Source: Bradyrhizobium embrapense (GTDB lineage: Bacteria; Pseudomonadota; Alphaproteobacteria; Rhizobiales; Xanthobacteraceae). From it: 64,000 nucleotides of DNA. The first letter of the stretch is position 1. Each line of letters begins with the position of its first letter. Below, piece by piece: positions 37,276 to 45,210 of this stretch. Location: contig NZ_LFIP02000002.1 in NCBI RefSeq assembly GCF_001189235.2, positions 310,411 to 374,410 on the forward strand, read 5' to 3'. The notes below the pieces were generated by a model. It was given only the letters and a program-made list of their open reading frames with translations. It did not search any database and was not told where the DNA came from. Position numbers and translations under genes: made by a program.

Positions 37276-37384
37276 GGAACGATGCCGTTCCGTTCTGTGC
37301 GGCAGATAGTCCCACCGCAATGCAGCGTCAATAGGAACGAAACTGTACCGTTCTATTTACAACCAGATGTGATCGGCCTATATT
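37276..37384. promoter_or_regulatory. divergent emrAB/tetR promoters with two TetR-type operators
   Basis: For emrA (minus): -35 TTGACG (37331-37326), 17-base spacer, -10 TATCTG (37308-37303). For tetR (plus): -35 TTTACA (37356-37361), 17-base spacer, -10 TATATT (37379-37384). Inverted repeats built on GGAACG/CGTTC occur twice: a palindrome at 37276-37291 (GGAACG-ATGC-CGTTCC) just downstream of the emrA start site, and 37331-37356 (ATAGGAACG ... CGTTCTAT) lying between the two -35 boxes. A repressor at these sites would block both promoters. Confidence 0.75.
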
Positions 37385-37431
37385 ACTGGGCGTTGCCGGC
37401 CCAACGGCTCACGGAACCCGAGGTCAAGCCA

Positions 37432-38157
37432 ATGACCACCAGCACGCTGAAGATGCCGCGGGCGCCCAAGGCCCGCACGGCAGAAAGGCCGATCAAGGTG
37501 CGTGCCGGCCGGCCGCCGAAGGAGCTCGCCGGCGAGGTCGACGCGCGCATCCTCGATGCGGCGCGCAAGGTCTTCCTGCAGCGCGGGTTCGAAGGCGCCA
37601 GCATCGACGAGATCGCGGACATCGCGCGCTCTGGCAAGCGCACGATCTATGCGCGCTTTCAGGACAAGCGAGCGCTGTTCACCGAGGTGGTGACGCGGGA
37701 CATCCTGTCACGCATCGCTGAGTTCAAGGCGGACGCGCCTCTTGGTGCGACTGTGGAGGAACGCCTCACCAGCGTCGCCTCTACGCTGCTGCATTGGGGT
37801 CTCGACGCCGACCGGATCGGGCTGATGCGGCTCGCCATCGCCGAGGCGCATCGTTTCCCGGATCTCGCCGCCACCGTCAACCGCAGGGCGCGCGCGCTCG
37901 CGACCGAGCTCGGTATCCATCTGCTGCGCGACCTGACGCAATCCGACGAGCTCGGCAAGCTGCCGGCCTTCGCGCCGGAGCACCTGCCTACCACCGCGCG
38001 CCTGTTCCTCGACATCATTGCGGTGCCCATGCTGATGCGGGCGCTGTACGAAGTCGACCTCAAGGCGCTCGATCCCGAGCTCGACGAACACGTCGCGCGC
38101 GGCGTCTCGTTCTTCGTCGCGGCGTGCAGAAGCGGTTACCGGTTCGGCGCCGATTGA
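37432..38157 (+). CDS. TetR family repressor, probable regulator of emrAB
   Basis: A 241-residue protein. The N-terminal TetR helix-turn-helix is clear after a basic tail: DARILDAARKVFLQRGFEGA, SIDEIADIARSGKRTIYARF and QDKRALFTEVV. The C-terminal part (about 110-235) is a helical ligand-binding and dimer domain of the AcrR C-terminal type. ATG 37432 was chosen since the upstream in-frame extension crosses the promoter. It is divergent from emrA with shared operators, so ligand-relieved repression of the pump is expected. Confidence 0.92.
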   Translation: MTTSTLKMPRAPKARTAERPIKVRAGRPPKELAGEVDARILDAARKVFLQRGFEGASIDEIADIARSGKRTIYARFQDKRALFTEVVTRDILSRIAEFKADAPLGATVEERLTSVASTLLHWGLDADRIGLMRLAIAEAHRFPDLAATVNRRARALATELGIHLLRDLTQSDELGKLPAFAPEHLPTTARLFLDIIAVPMLMRALYEVDLKALDPELDEHVARGVSFFVAACRSGYRFGAD

Positions 38158-38308
38158 CCCCCGGACGATCACCAGGTTGTGAGTGCGGGCCGTTGCAACT
38201 GCGCCACAGGAGTGCGGAAAAGAATAGAATTTGAATGAGACGTACTGTCGCATCCCTTCCGCCCATGGCAGAGACGTGTGTCGCTGGCCTATGGCAACCG
38301 CAAGGGGA

Positions 38309-39133
38309 ATGGAAGTGCGCCGTTTTGCAATCGTTGGGACTTGCCTGCTTTTGATTACGCAATTTGCGAGCGCGGCGTCAGCCGCTGACCTGTCGGAGCG
38401 CAATTGGACCAAGGCTCCGCCATTGCTGGCTCCCGCGTTCAACTGGTCCGGATTCTACGCCGGCGTGAATGCGGGCGGGGGCTGGTATGATGGTGGGAAT
38501 ATCACGACAAGCAGCAATGTCAGTTCGCTGATTCCCCCCGGCAACATCGTCCGTGTGCCCCTTTCGAACAGCAACCATGCCGGTGTTACCGCTGGTGGAC
38601 TGATCGGATACAATTATCAGATGGACAGGGTCGTCCTTGGCGTGGAAGCCGATTTCAACTATGTCGACCTGAAGTCCACCAAGGGAGGAAGCACCACCGC
38701 CGCTTTCCCTGGCGGCGTGACGGGCAATTTCAACATTGCGAACACCAGCAACATCGACTGGTTCGGCACCGTGCGGGGTCGTATCGGCTTTGTGCCGGCC
38801 GAGCGCCTGCTGATCTACGCGACGGGCGGTGTGGCCTATGGCGAGGTGAAGACCAACATCGCCAATTCGTCGGCCTTCTCCACGGGCCTCTCGCGGCTCT
38901 GGCTTGGCGATAACTCCGACGTTCGCGTCGGTTGGACCGCCGGCGCCGGCCTCGAATATGCCTTCACCAATAACTGGACGCTGCGCGGCGAATATCTCTA
39001 TATCGATCTCGGCAGCAGCGGTACGACGGCGACATTCCAGGGCACGGATCCGCTGCAGAGCCAGATCCGTTACAATGCCAGTCGCGAGAACAGGTTCAGC
39101 GTCGCCCGCGCCGCGTTGAGCTACAAGTTCTGA
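38309..39133 (+). CDS. outer-membrane beta-barrel protein (Omp25/Omp31-like porin family)
   Basis: A 274-residue outer-membrane protein. The signal peptide (IVGTCLLLITQFASAASA) is followed by ADLSERNWTKAP and the diagnostic opening FNWSGFYAGVNAGGGWYDGG of Rhizobiales small barrels. Alternating hydrophobic strands follow, including VLGVEADFNYVDLKS, TVRGRIGFVP, LIYATGGVAYGEVKT and LRGEYLYIDLG, and the protein ends in an aromatic C-terminal strand (ARAALSYKF), the BAM recognition signal. Starts at ATG 38309 or GTG 38315 are both possible, with GGGGA upstream. It is probably an eight-strand structural barrel; pore activity is uncertain. Confidence 0.9.
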   Translation: MEVRRFAIVGTCLLLITQFASAASAADLSERNWTKAPPLLAPAFNWSGFYAGVNAGGGWYDGGNITTSSNVSSLIPPGNIVRVPLSNSNHAGVTAGGLIGYNYQMDRVVLGVEADFNYVDLKSTKGGSTTAAFPGGVTGNFNIANTSNIDWFGTVRGRIGFVPAERLLIYATGGVAYGEVKTNIANSSAFSTGLSRLWLGDNSDVRVGWTAGAGLEYAFTNNWTLRGEYLYIDLGSSGTTATFQGTDPLQSQIRYNASRENRFSVARAALSYKF

Positions 39134-39148
39134 CACCGGCGAGCAAAC

Positions 39149-39188
39149 GCTGCGTTCCCTCTCCCGCGCGCGGGAGAGGTGACGCAGC
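39149..39188. terminator. symmetric hairpin between convergent omp and reductase genes
   Basis: An inner perfect stem CCTCTCCCGC/GCGGGAGAGG with GC centre is flanked by GCTGCGT/ACGCAGC. The symmetric form suits termination from both sides, and similar CCTCTCCCGC palindromes recur in Rhizobiales intergenic DNA. Confidence 0.65.
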
Positions 39189-39213
39189 TCTGGTGCAGTC
39201 TCTCAGGGAGCGC

Positions 39214-39930
39214 TCAGCCCGGCGCGCGCTCCACCGCGTGACGCAGCCAGACCATGCCGCCTTCCAGCGTTTCACAATGGGTGAGCCGGAGCGACTGCCC
39301 GGCGCCGGGGCGCTCGCCGGCCTCGCCATGATAGTCGACAATGCTTTGCGATCCCGCGACACCGTCGACGGCCGGATGGATCAATGTGCTGAACTCGTCG
39401 ATCAGCCCGTGCTTGAGGAAGGCGCCATTGATCGCACCGCCGCCTTCGAGCAGCAGCGTCTTGGCGCCGAACCGCGCTGCAAGCTGCGCCATCGCGCTCG
39501 CCAGATCGTCGCCCTTGAGGCCTGCAAAGATGTAGGACGCGCCGTCCTCGCGCAGCTCGGCGAGATGGCTGTCGGAGACCTGTTCGCCGAGCACCGCGAC
39601 GGCGTGATCGCCGCCGACATTGTCCTTGCCGAAATGTACCCGGCCCGACGGATCGATGCCGACAGCGAGCTTGCGGCCGTCGCGGTTGCCGAGATGCGGC
39701 TCGCGCGGCAGCTTGGGCGCATTGGCGAACTGCCGCTCCGTTCCCTTGGCCATCTCGTTCATGGTGACGCGGCCGATGATCCATCCATCGGCATTGAAGC
39801 CGTCATGTATCCTCTCATAGTGGGAGCGCAGCACCTCGGCCGGGATGCCCGCGGCCGGCTTGGTGAAGCGGCTGGGATGAAGCCGGCCGTCGATCGACGT
39901 GCCCATGTGGCAGATGATGTGGGGTCGCAT
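39214..39930 (-). CDS. RibD C-terminal/dihydrofolate reductase-like family protein
   Basis: A 238-residue NADPH-dependent reductase-type fold. The N-terminus HIICHMGTSIDGRLHPSRF is the first strand and substrate loop, and GWIIGRVTMNEMAKG forms the next conserved element. The NADPH-binding GAKTLLLEGGGAINGAFLKH lies near residue 160, with the family's LIDEFSTLIHPAVDG following. It lacks the deaminase domain of full RibD, so it is probably a stand-alone reductase (COG1985), substrate unknown. Confidence 0.87.
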   Translation of the reverse strand: MRPHIICHMGTSIDGRLHPSRFTKPAAGIPAEVLRSHYERIHDGFNADGWIIGRVTMNEMAKGTERQFANAPKLPREPHLGNRDGRKLAVGIDPSGRVHFGKDNVGGDHAVAVLGEQVSDSHLAELREDGASYIFAGLKGDDLASAMAQLAARFGAKTLLLEGGGAINGAFLKHGLIDEFSTLIHPAVDGVAGSQSIVDYHGEAGERPGAGQSLRLTHCETLEGGMVWLRHAVERAPG

Positions 39931-40108
39931 TGCCTCAACTCTTCGGTGGGTTATGACTGCGCCGCAGGGGCGGATGGGGCAGTCCTGATCTAGAGAGCCG
40001 TAATCGGGTTCTCAACGCCGATAACGCAGCGGTGTTTCAACGTCGCTTGTCGGCCCGGTCAATCCATCCGCGCCGCTTGAACCAGAGCACCGGGGATGTC
40101 ACGGGCGG

Positions 40109-41287
40109 CTAATGAACCATCACCCAGGTCGGCTGCAGTAACGGATAGGCGATCAGGCCGACGACGGCCGTTGCAGCGATCAAGAGCGGATTGCTCACCT
40201 TCCAGCGGAACAGGAGGGCGAGCGAGATCGTGCCGATCAGCGCTGTCAGCCAGTCGCCGATGGCGATCTTGCCGAGCAGGATGCAGGCGCCGAGGATGGT
40301 GCCGATCGCCGCCGCATAGGCGCCCTTCACAAAGCCCTGCACGTTGGCGTTGCCGCGATGCCGCGCCAGCAGCGGCGCGACGATCAGCACCAGCAGGAAC
40401 GACGGCAGGAAAATGCCGATGGTGGAGACCAGCGAGCCCCAGAATCCCGCCACGAGGTAGCCGACGAAGGTCGCGGTGATCACCACTGGTCCCGGACTGA
40501 TCATGCCGATCGCGACCGCGAAGAGGAATTGCCGCTCATCGAGCCAGCCATATTGCTGCACGAGCCCTTGCTCGAGGAACGGCACAATGACGAGGCCGCT
40601 GCCGAAGGTCAGCGAGCCGGCCTTGAGGAAGAACAGCAACAGCTTGGAGAGCGTAGACGTGCTTGCGACCGGCGCGATCGGACCTGCGGCGACCGGCACG
40701 ATGGCAATTCCCGGCAGGATCGCGGGCGAGCGTTTGAACGGCTTGCCGTAATAGAGGATGCCCACGATGCCCGCGCCGATGAACAGCAGGGCGACCTCGG
40801 CCTGGAGAATGACGGTGACCGCCAGGCAAATCGCTGCGATCGCCCATTGCAGCCAGTCTTCCATGCCGAGCTTGGCAAGCCGGTAGCAGGAGTGCAGGAT
40901 GAGCGCGATCACGGCGGGGCTGACGCCGTAGAAGATCGCGGTGACTGGCTGGAGATCGCCAAGGTAGACGTACAGCGCGCCGAGAGCCGCCACGATGACG
41001 AAGTTCGGCAGGATGAAGCACCATCCACCGACCCAGGCTCCCCAGAAGCCGCCGCGGAGCCAGGATACGTAGATGCCGACCTGGATCGCCAGCGGTCCCG
41101 GCAGCGATTGGCAGATGGCAATCGCTTCCTTCATTTCAGCCTTGGTCAGCCATTTCTTGCCGTCGACCAGCTCGTGCTCCATCTGCCCGACGAGCGCGAC
41201 CGGGCCGCCGAAGCCGAGAAAGCCGAGGCGCAGGAAATAGCGTGCCAGTTCCGCCAATCGGCCGCGATGCGAGGACGTTGGTGTCAT
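40109..41287 (-). CDS. chrA: chromate transporter ChrA
   Basis: A 392-residue, roughly ten-helix inner-membrane exporter of chromate built from two homologous CHR domains. The N-terminal half has FGGPVALVGQMEHELVDGKK, then SLPGPLAIQVGIYVSWLRGG; the C-terminal half repeats the theme with TFGSGLVIVPFLEQGLVQQY and SPGPVVITATFVGYLVAG. GGGAGA lies about ten bases upstream of the start. It is the last gene of a minus-strand group that also encodes a superoxide dismutase and a ChrB-domain protein. Members of the CHR family can also carry sulfate, but the context favours chromate. Confidence 0.93.
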   Translation of the reverse strand: MTPTSSHRGRLAELARYFLRLGFLGFGGPVALVGQMEHELVDGKKWLTKAEMKEAIAICQSLPGPLAIQVGIYVSWLRGGFWGAWVGGWCFILPNFVIVAALGALYVYLGDLQPVTAIFYGVSPAVIALILHSCYRLAKLGMEDWLQWAIAAICLAVTVILQAEVALLFIGAGIVGILYYGKPFKRSPAILPGIAIVPVAAGPIAPVASTSTLSKLLLFFLKAGSLTFGSGLVIVPFLEQGLVQQYGWLDERQFLFAVAIGMISPGPVVITATFVGYLVAGFWGSLVSTIGIFLPSFLLVLIVAPLLARHRGNANVQGFVKGAYAAAIGTILGACILLGKIAIGDWLTALIGTISLALLFRWKVSNPLLIAATAVVGLIAYPLLQPTWVMVH

Positions 41288-41329
41288 TCCGGAAAAATCT
41301 CCCTCGAAGGAAGTTCCACGCGTCTCTCC

Positions 41330-42049
41330 TCAAGCCTCGTTCGAATATTGCTCATAGAGTCTGGCCGCGTTGTCCCAGCGGATGGCTTCCATGTAGATGT
41401 CGACATAGCGGGCCGCCGCGGCTCCGAAGTCCATGTGATAGGCGTGCTCATACATATCGAGCACCAGGACCGGGCGGCCGCCGGCGAGCGTGGTCGTGTG
41501 ATCGGCCGCCCATTGGTTGACGAGCCGCTTGTCGCGGGGCGAGTAGGCGAGGATCACCCAGCCCGAACCGCCGCCTTCCGCCTTGCCCATGGCGGCGAAT
41601 TCGGTCCGCCAGCGCTCTAGGCTGCCGAAGTCGCGCCCGATCGCCTCGACCAGTGCGCCGTTCGGCTTGCCCGCGCCGCCGAGCCCGTCGAAATAGACCT
41701 CGTGCAGGATCATCGAGTTCGCCGCGACCAGCTCCTCGCGCTTCAGGCCGTTGATGACGAAGTTCGGGGCCTTGGCGAAGTCGAGCTCGGCAAGCTGCGT
41801 GCCGATCGCGTTGAGTCGCTTCACCGCGCCGACGTAGTTGTTCTCGTAGTGGCTGACGAGTATCTTCTCCGAGATGCCGCTGATCGATTTTGGATCGAAT
41901 GGCATCGGCTTTGCCTGATAGGACATGGCTCTGGCTCCTGTCTGCTGATTGGTTTCAGCCACGGCCTGGTTGATGCCAAGCACGGTTGCAGATGCTGCGG
42001 CTACGCCAGCCGCTGCGATGAAGTTTCGACGCTCTGTGTTGATGGTCAT
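41330..42049 (-). CDS. Tat-exported Fe/Mn superoxide dismutase
   Basis: A 239-residue enzyme converting superoxide to peroxide and oxygen. The N-terminus is a twin-arginine signal (TERRNFIAAAGVAAASATVL then a cleavage-like AVAET), unlike ordinary cytoplasmic SodA/SodB. The metal ligands are recognisable: His in ILVSHYENNYVG, His in SMILHEVYFDGLGG, and Asp/His in LVLDMYEHAYHMDFG. In the first helix the usual second His after the ligand is Tyr (SHYENNY). GGGAGA supports the start. It lies within the chromate cluster, where periplasmic superoxide from Cr(VI) redox cycling would be its target. Confidence 0.9.
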   Translation of the reverse strand: MTINTERRNFIAAAGVAAASATVLGINQAVAETNQQTGARAMSYQAKPMPFDPKSISGISEKILVSHYENNYVGAVKRLNAIGTQLAELDFAKAPNFVINGLKREELVAANSMILHEVYFDGLGGAGKPNGALVEAIGRDFGSLERWRTEFAAMGKAEGGGSGWVILAYSPRDKRLVNQWAADHTTTLAGGRPVLVLDMYEHAYHMDFGAAAARYVDIYMEAIRWDNAARLYEQYSNEA

Positions 42050-42093
42050 CGGCTTCTCCCAATGTTGAACGTTCCTTGCGTCAGATCGCGGCT

Positions 42094-42426
42094 CTATTGC
42101 TTGGTGAGCCCGACGATGGTCGGGAATCCCGAGATGGCCTGCACCGAGATTTCGACGGGGTCGCCGAAGCGGACGGCATTGAAGATCAGCCCGTCCTGAA
42201 CCTTGAACGGTTCCGTTCTGCCCGCAGGCAGGCGTATCAGCAGCGTGTCATTGCGTTCGTCGACGCTATCGACGACGCCGCGCAGCGTCTCGCTTGCCGG
42301 CGGATCGACGGCCGCCGCCTGCAATGCGATGGCCGTTTCACGCTGCTCGCCACCATCGGCTGGTGTTGCAAGCGTTGCGCCGGGCCACAGCGCGGCGAGG
42401 CACAGGGCCAGGGTTGTTCTCATCAT
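42094..42426 (-). CDS. small exported protein, DUF1344-like
   Basis: A 110-residue protein with a signal peptide (TTLALCLAALWPGATLA). The mature C-terminal part, GVVDSVDERNDTLLIRLPAG and VQDGLIFNAVRFGDPVEISV, resembles the short beta-barrel of DUF1344 proteins, which are periplasmic and of unknown role. ATG 42426 was chosen because GGAG lies eight bases upstream. It sits between the PepSY and dismutase genes on the same strand and is presumably cotranscribed with them. Confidence 0.7.
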   Translation of the reverse strand: MMRTTLALCLAALWPGATLATPADGGEQRETAIALQAAAVDPPASETLRGVVDSVDERNDTLLIRLPAGRTEPFKVQDGLIFNAVRFGDPVEISVQAISGFPTIVGLTKQ

Positions 42427-42477
42427 GATCGTCACTCCATTGTTTCGGCCTCTGGTCGCTTCGGGCGGAGCAGGACC

Positions 42478-42711
42478 TCAGTCCTGCTCCTTGACCTGGC
42501 CGCTGCTGTCGATCACGAGCTTTACGGGCTTGCCGTTCCTCATCGCCTTCGCCGTCGTGCCTTCGGCCGTCGACTTGACGTCGCTGACGTTCGCGTAGCC
42601 GGCAGCCTGAAGTTTCGCGACAAGCTCGTCCTGCGTCAGGGCGCGGGCGGGCACGGCGGTGCCTGCGACCGCGAGCGCAAGGATCAGGTGGAGGAATCTT
42701 CGCTTCTGCAT
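42478..42711 (-). CDS. small periplasmic PepSY-domain protein
   Basis: A 77-residue protein: signal peptide (FLHLILALAVAGTAVPARA) and one PepSY module, LTQDELVAKLQAAGYANVSD followed by AMRNGKPVKLVIDSSGQVK. PepSY domains often inhibit or bind partner enzymes or metals in the envelope. AGGAG precedes the start. Its place between chrB and the DUF1344-like gene suggests a part in the metal-stress response, but this is inferred from context. Confidence 0.85.
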   Translation of the reverse strand: MQKRRFLHLILALAVAGTAVPARALTQDELVAKLQAAGYANVSDVKSTAEGTTAKAMRNGKPVKLVIDSSGQVKEQD

Positions 42712-42791
42712 GGCTGTTCTCCTGGTTGTGTTGTGCTGCCCCAGGTTCTTCAGGTGCGCGCTTGCTCAGATGAAGCGGAAGATCGCAACGC

Positions 42792-43610
42792 TCACGGCTT
42801 CACCTTGCTGGTCGGCCAGTTGTGCGTTTCCCTGGTCGCGTCGCGGCACCAGCGATAGAAGGCGTCGTAGAGCAGCATGCCGGCGCTCAACTGCTCGAGG
42901 TCGTCGTCGAACATCCGCGACAGGCCGAGCGAAGCGGCGAGCAGCCCCGGGGCCTCCGGCGACAGATCGAGCCGGGCGGTGTCCGCGGCCCGCACCATGG
43001 TCGCGAGTCGCTCCAGTGCGGGCGTCGACAGGCCGAACTCCGTGACCATCACGTCGAAGGTGCAGAGCTCGCCGCGGTGGCTCCAGAACACGTTCTCGAT
43101 ATCGAACGGCGTGGCGTCGAATCGTTCAGCGACCGCCTCGACTTCCGCTGAAGCGACGAACAGGAACACCGCCGCGGGATCGATGAAGCGGCGGATCAGC
43201 CACGGGCAGGCGATGCGATCGATCTTCGGCCGCGACCGCGTCACCCAGACGGTGCGGCCGCGCCCGTCACGTTTCGGAATTCTGTCGGCAGGAACGGTCG
43301 GAAGCTCCGCCTGCTTCCAGGCGAGATGGCCGCCCTCGAGGACTTCGGCAGCAATGTTGCCGCATCGGAGCCAGGCGGCGGTGCCTTCGCTGAGCTTCTG
43401 TCCCTTCTGGCAGACCACGACCACGGACTGGCCGGTCAGGCCGGACGCCCAGTCCTGGATGTCGAGATGGGAGTGCCGGATCGCGCCCGGAATCAGGCGC
43501 GGATCGCTGGAAAAATCCTCATCGAGACGGACGTCGACAAGCGCCGGCGCCTTGGCCGTGCCGATGAGACGATACAGTTTTTCGGATGAGATCGAGGTGT
43601 ATGATGACAT
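42792..43610 (-). CDS. rhodanese-ChrB fusion, chromate resistance protein
   Basis: A 272-residue cytosolic protein. The N-terminal rhodanese domain (about 1-105) has VDVRLDEDFSSDPRLIPGAI and the active-site loop VVVVCQKGQKLSEGTAAWLR with the catalytic Cys. The C-terminal part (about 125-270) is the ChrB C-terminal domain: VWVTRSRPKIDRIACPWLIR, RFIDPAAVFLFV and CTFDVMVTEFGL. AAGGA before ATG 43610 supports this start. ChrB domains are linked to chromate sensing or resistance; here the usual N-terminal ChrB part is replaced by a sulfurtransferase, so the role may be catalytic. It is the first gene of the chromate group. Confidence 0.88.
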   Translation of the reverse strand: MSSYTSISSEKLYRLIGTAKAPALVDVRLDEDFSSDPRLIPGAIRHSHLDIQDWASGLTGQSVVVVCQKGQKLSEGTAAWLRCGNIAAEVLEGGHLAWKQAELPTVPADRIPKRDGRGRTVWVTRSRPKIDRIACPWLIRRFIDPAAVFLFVASAEVEAVAERFDATPFDIENVFWSHRGELCTFDVMVTEFGLSTPALERLATMVRAADTARLDLSPEAPGLLAASLGLSRMFDDDLEQLSAGMLLYDAFYRWCRDATRETHNWPTSKVKP

Positions 43611-43685
43611 GATGCGTCCTTGGTGAACAGGACGCGATTCTTGGGCATGTCGCCTCGCGGGGAGATCGCACATCCCCGTGCCGTC

Positions 43686-43714
43686 AATAGAAGAGCAATG
43701 CGCCTTGCTGTCAA
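43686..43714 (-). promoter_or_regulatory. sigma70-type promoter for the chromate/SOD operon
   Basis: On the minus strand TTGACA (43714-43709), a 17-base spacer, then TCTATT (43691-43686), about 75 bases upstream of the chrB-like start. The -35 is a perfect consensus. No palindrome overlaps it. Confidence 0.6.
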
Positions 43715-43813
43715 CCGGCTCTGCCGCGTCGGCAGATCACCAAGAATTCACCGATTGTGACAGGAACACACGGCGCTGGCGGTTGTCCCCGGCGCAAAGA
43801 CCAGAAAGCGGTG

Positions 43814-43849
43814 TTGACCAATATAGGGTACCCCCCTATATTATTTGCA
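43814..43849 (+). promoter_or_regulatory. rcnR promoter with embedded RcnR-type operator
   Basis: -35 TTGACC (43814-43819), 17-base spacer, -10 TATATT (43837-43842). The spacer and -10 are covered by a 23-base inverted repeat at 43820-43842, with arms AATATAGGG and CCCTATATT around TACCC, matching the TA-flanked G/C-tract operators of RcnR/CsoR proteins. The predicted start site falls at or next to the A of the ATG at 43849. Confidence 0.8.
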
Positions 43850-44127
43850 TGTCGCACACAATCAAGCACAAGTCCAAGCTCGTCGGCCGGGTTCGCCGCA
43901 TCAAGGGTCAGCTGGAGGCCGTCGAGCGGGCACTGGAGTCCGAGCTCGGCTGCGCCGACGTGTTGATGCTGGTGGCCTCGGTTCGCGGCGCCATCAACGG
44001 TCTCACCGCGGAACTGCTCGAGGATCATATCCGCCATCACGTGGTCGACCCTGCCCGGGAAAAGGATCCCGAGCGGGCGCAGGGCGCCGCCGATCTCATC
44101 GACGTCGTTCGCACCTATTTGAAGTGA
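43849..44127 (+). CDS. rcnR: RcnR-like nickel/cobalt-responsive repressor
   Basis: A 92-residue all-helical repressor of the CsoR/RcnR family. It begins MSHTIKHKSKL as in E. coli RcnR, and all the metal-ligand positions known for Ni/Co sensing are kept: His3, Cys35 (SELGCADVL), His60 and His64 (LLEDHIRHHVVD). This distinguishes it from Cu-sensing CsoR and formaldehyde-sensing FrmR. The ATG at 43849 has no ribosome site and lies about seven bases after the -10, so the mRNA is predicted to be leaderless. It is directly followed by the exporter gene and preceded by its own operator. Confidence 0.92.
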   Translation: MSHTIKHKSKLVGRVRRIKGQLEAVERALESELGCADVLMLVASVRGAINGLTAELLEDHIRHHVVDPAREKDPERAQGAADLIDVVRTYLK

Positions 44128-44132
44128 AGCAC

Positions 44133-45200
44133 ATGACCGATCTGTCCCAGCTGCTCCAGCAGAGCAGCGCGCATGCATGGCTGTTCATCCCCAGTGCGAT
44201 CCTGCTCGGCGCGCTGCATGGTCTCGAGCCCGGGCACTCCAAGACGATGATGGCGGCCTTCATCGTCGCGATCCGCGGCACGGTGCTGCAGGCTGTGCTG
44301 CTCGGCCTGTCGGCGACCATCTCGCACACGGCCATCGTCTGGATCATCGCGGTCGCGGGGCTGCATTTCGGCCAGCAATGGTCCGGCGAACGCAGCGAAG
44401 CCTGGTTGCAACTGGTGTCGGCGGCGATCATCATCGCGGTCGCCGCCTGGATGGCTTGGCGCACCTGGCGCGAGCAGAATTCCGAACATGACCATGACCA
44501 TCACCACCACGATGAAACGCGTCAACTGATCCTCGCCGGGCAGGCGCTGTCGCTCGAAGTTTTCGAGGATGGCGTGCCGCCGCGCTGGCGGTTGCGTAGC
44601 GAGGCCGGGACGCTCCCGGCGGCCGGCGAGGTCGACGTCTTGACCATCCGTCCCGACGGCAGCGAGCAGCGCTTTCGCTTCGCCGATCGGGGTGGCTATC
44701 TGGAAAGCGTCGATGAAATCCCGGAGCCGCATGCCTTCAAGGCACGTGTGTCGCTGCGGGCGGACATTGCGGAAGTGCTGTTCGAGGAGCACGACCACGC
44801 GCACATGGACCTCGGCGACGCGGAAGACGCGCATGCGCGCGCTCACGCCGCCGACATCCGCAATCGCTTTGCCGGACGCACCGTCACGACCTGGCAGATC
44901 ATTCTGTTCGGCCTGACCGGCGGCCTCATTCCTTGTCCGGCGGCGATCACCGTGCTGCTGCTCTGCCTTCAGCTCAAGCAATTTAGCCTCGGCTTCGTGC
45001 TGGTCCTTTGCTTCGGCATTGGGCTTGCGATCACCATGGTCTCCGCTGGTGTTGTGGCCGCGCTCAGTCTGCGCCATGTCGAGCGTCACTGGGGAGGGTT
45101 CAGTCGGTTTGCGCAACGCGCGCCCTATGTGTCGGCCGCGCTGATCGTGCTCGTTGGCCTCTATACCGGCTGGTTGGGGCTGCACGGTATCACGGCGTGA
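44133..45200 (+). CDS. rcnA: nickel/cobalt exporter RcnA
   Basis: A 355-residue inner-membrane efflux protein of the NicO/RcnA family. N-terminal helices contain the signature LGALHGLEPGHSKTMMAAFI and SATISHTAIVWIIAVAGLHF. A long cytoplasmic His-rich loop follows (HDHDHHHHDE near residue 120, EEHDHAHMD near 230), a metal-binding region typical of RcnA but extended here to about 170 residues. C-terminal helices include FGLTGGLIPCPAAITVLLLC. The start at ATG 44133 is 5 bases after rcnR, so the two genes are cotranscribed and repressed together. Confidence 0.94.
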   Translation: MTDLSQLLQQSSAHAWLFIPSAILLGALHGLEPGHSKTMMAAFIVAIRGTVLQAVLLGLSATISHTAIVWIIAVAGLHFGQQWSGERSEAWLQLVSAAIIIAVAAWMAWRTWREQNSEHDHDHHHHDETRQLILAGQALSLEVFEDGVPPRWRLRSEAGTLPAAGEVDVLTIRPDGSEQRFRFADRGGYLESVDEIPEPHAFKARVSLRADIAEVLFEEHDHAHMDLGDAEDAHARAHAADIRNRFAGRTVTTWQIILFGLTGGLIPCPAAITVLLLCLQLKQFSLGFVLVLCFGIGLAITMVSAGVVAALSLRHVERHWGGFSRFAQRAPYVSAALIVLVGLYTGWLGLHGITA

Positions 45201-45210
45201 TCCCACGTCC

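Noticed and set aside
38231..38308. Longer N-terminus for the outer-membrane barrel protein
   Set aside because: The extra residues precede a normal signal peptide and have no ribosome site; the start near 38309 is more natural.
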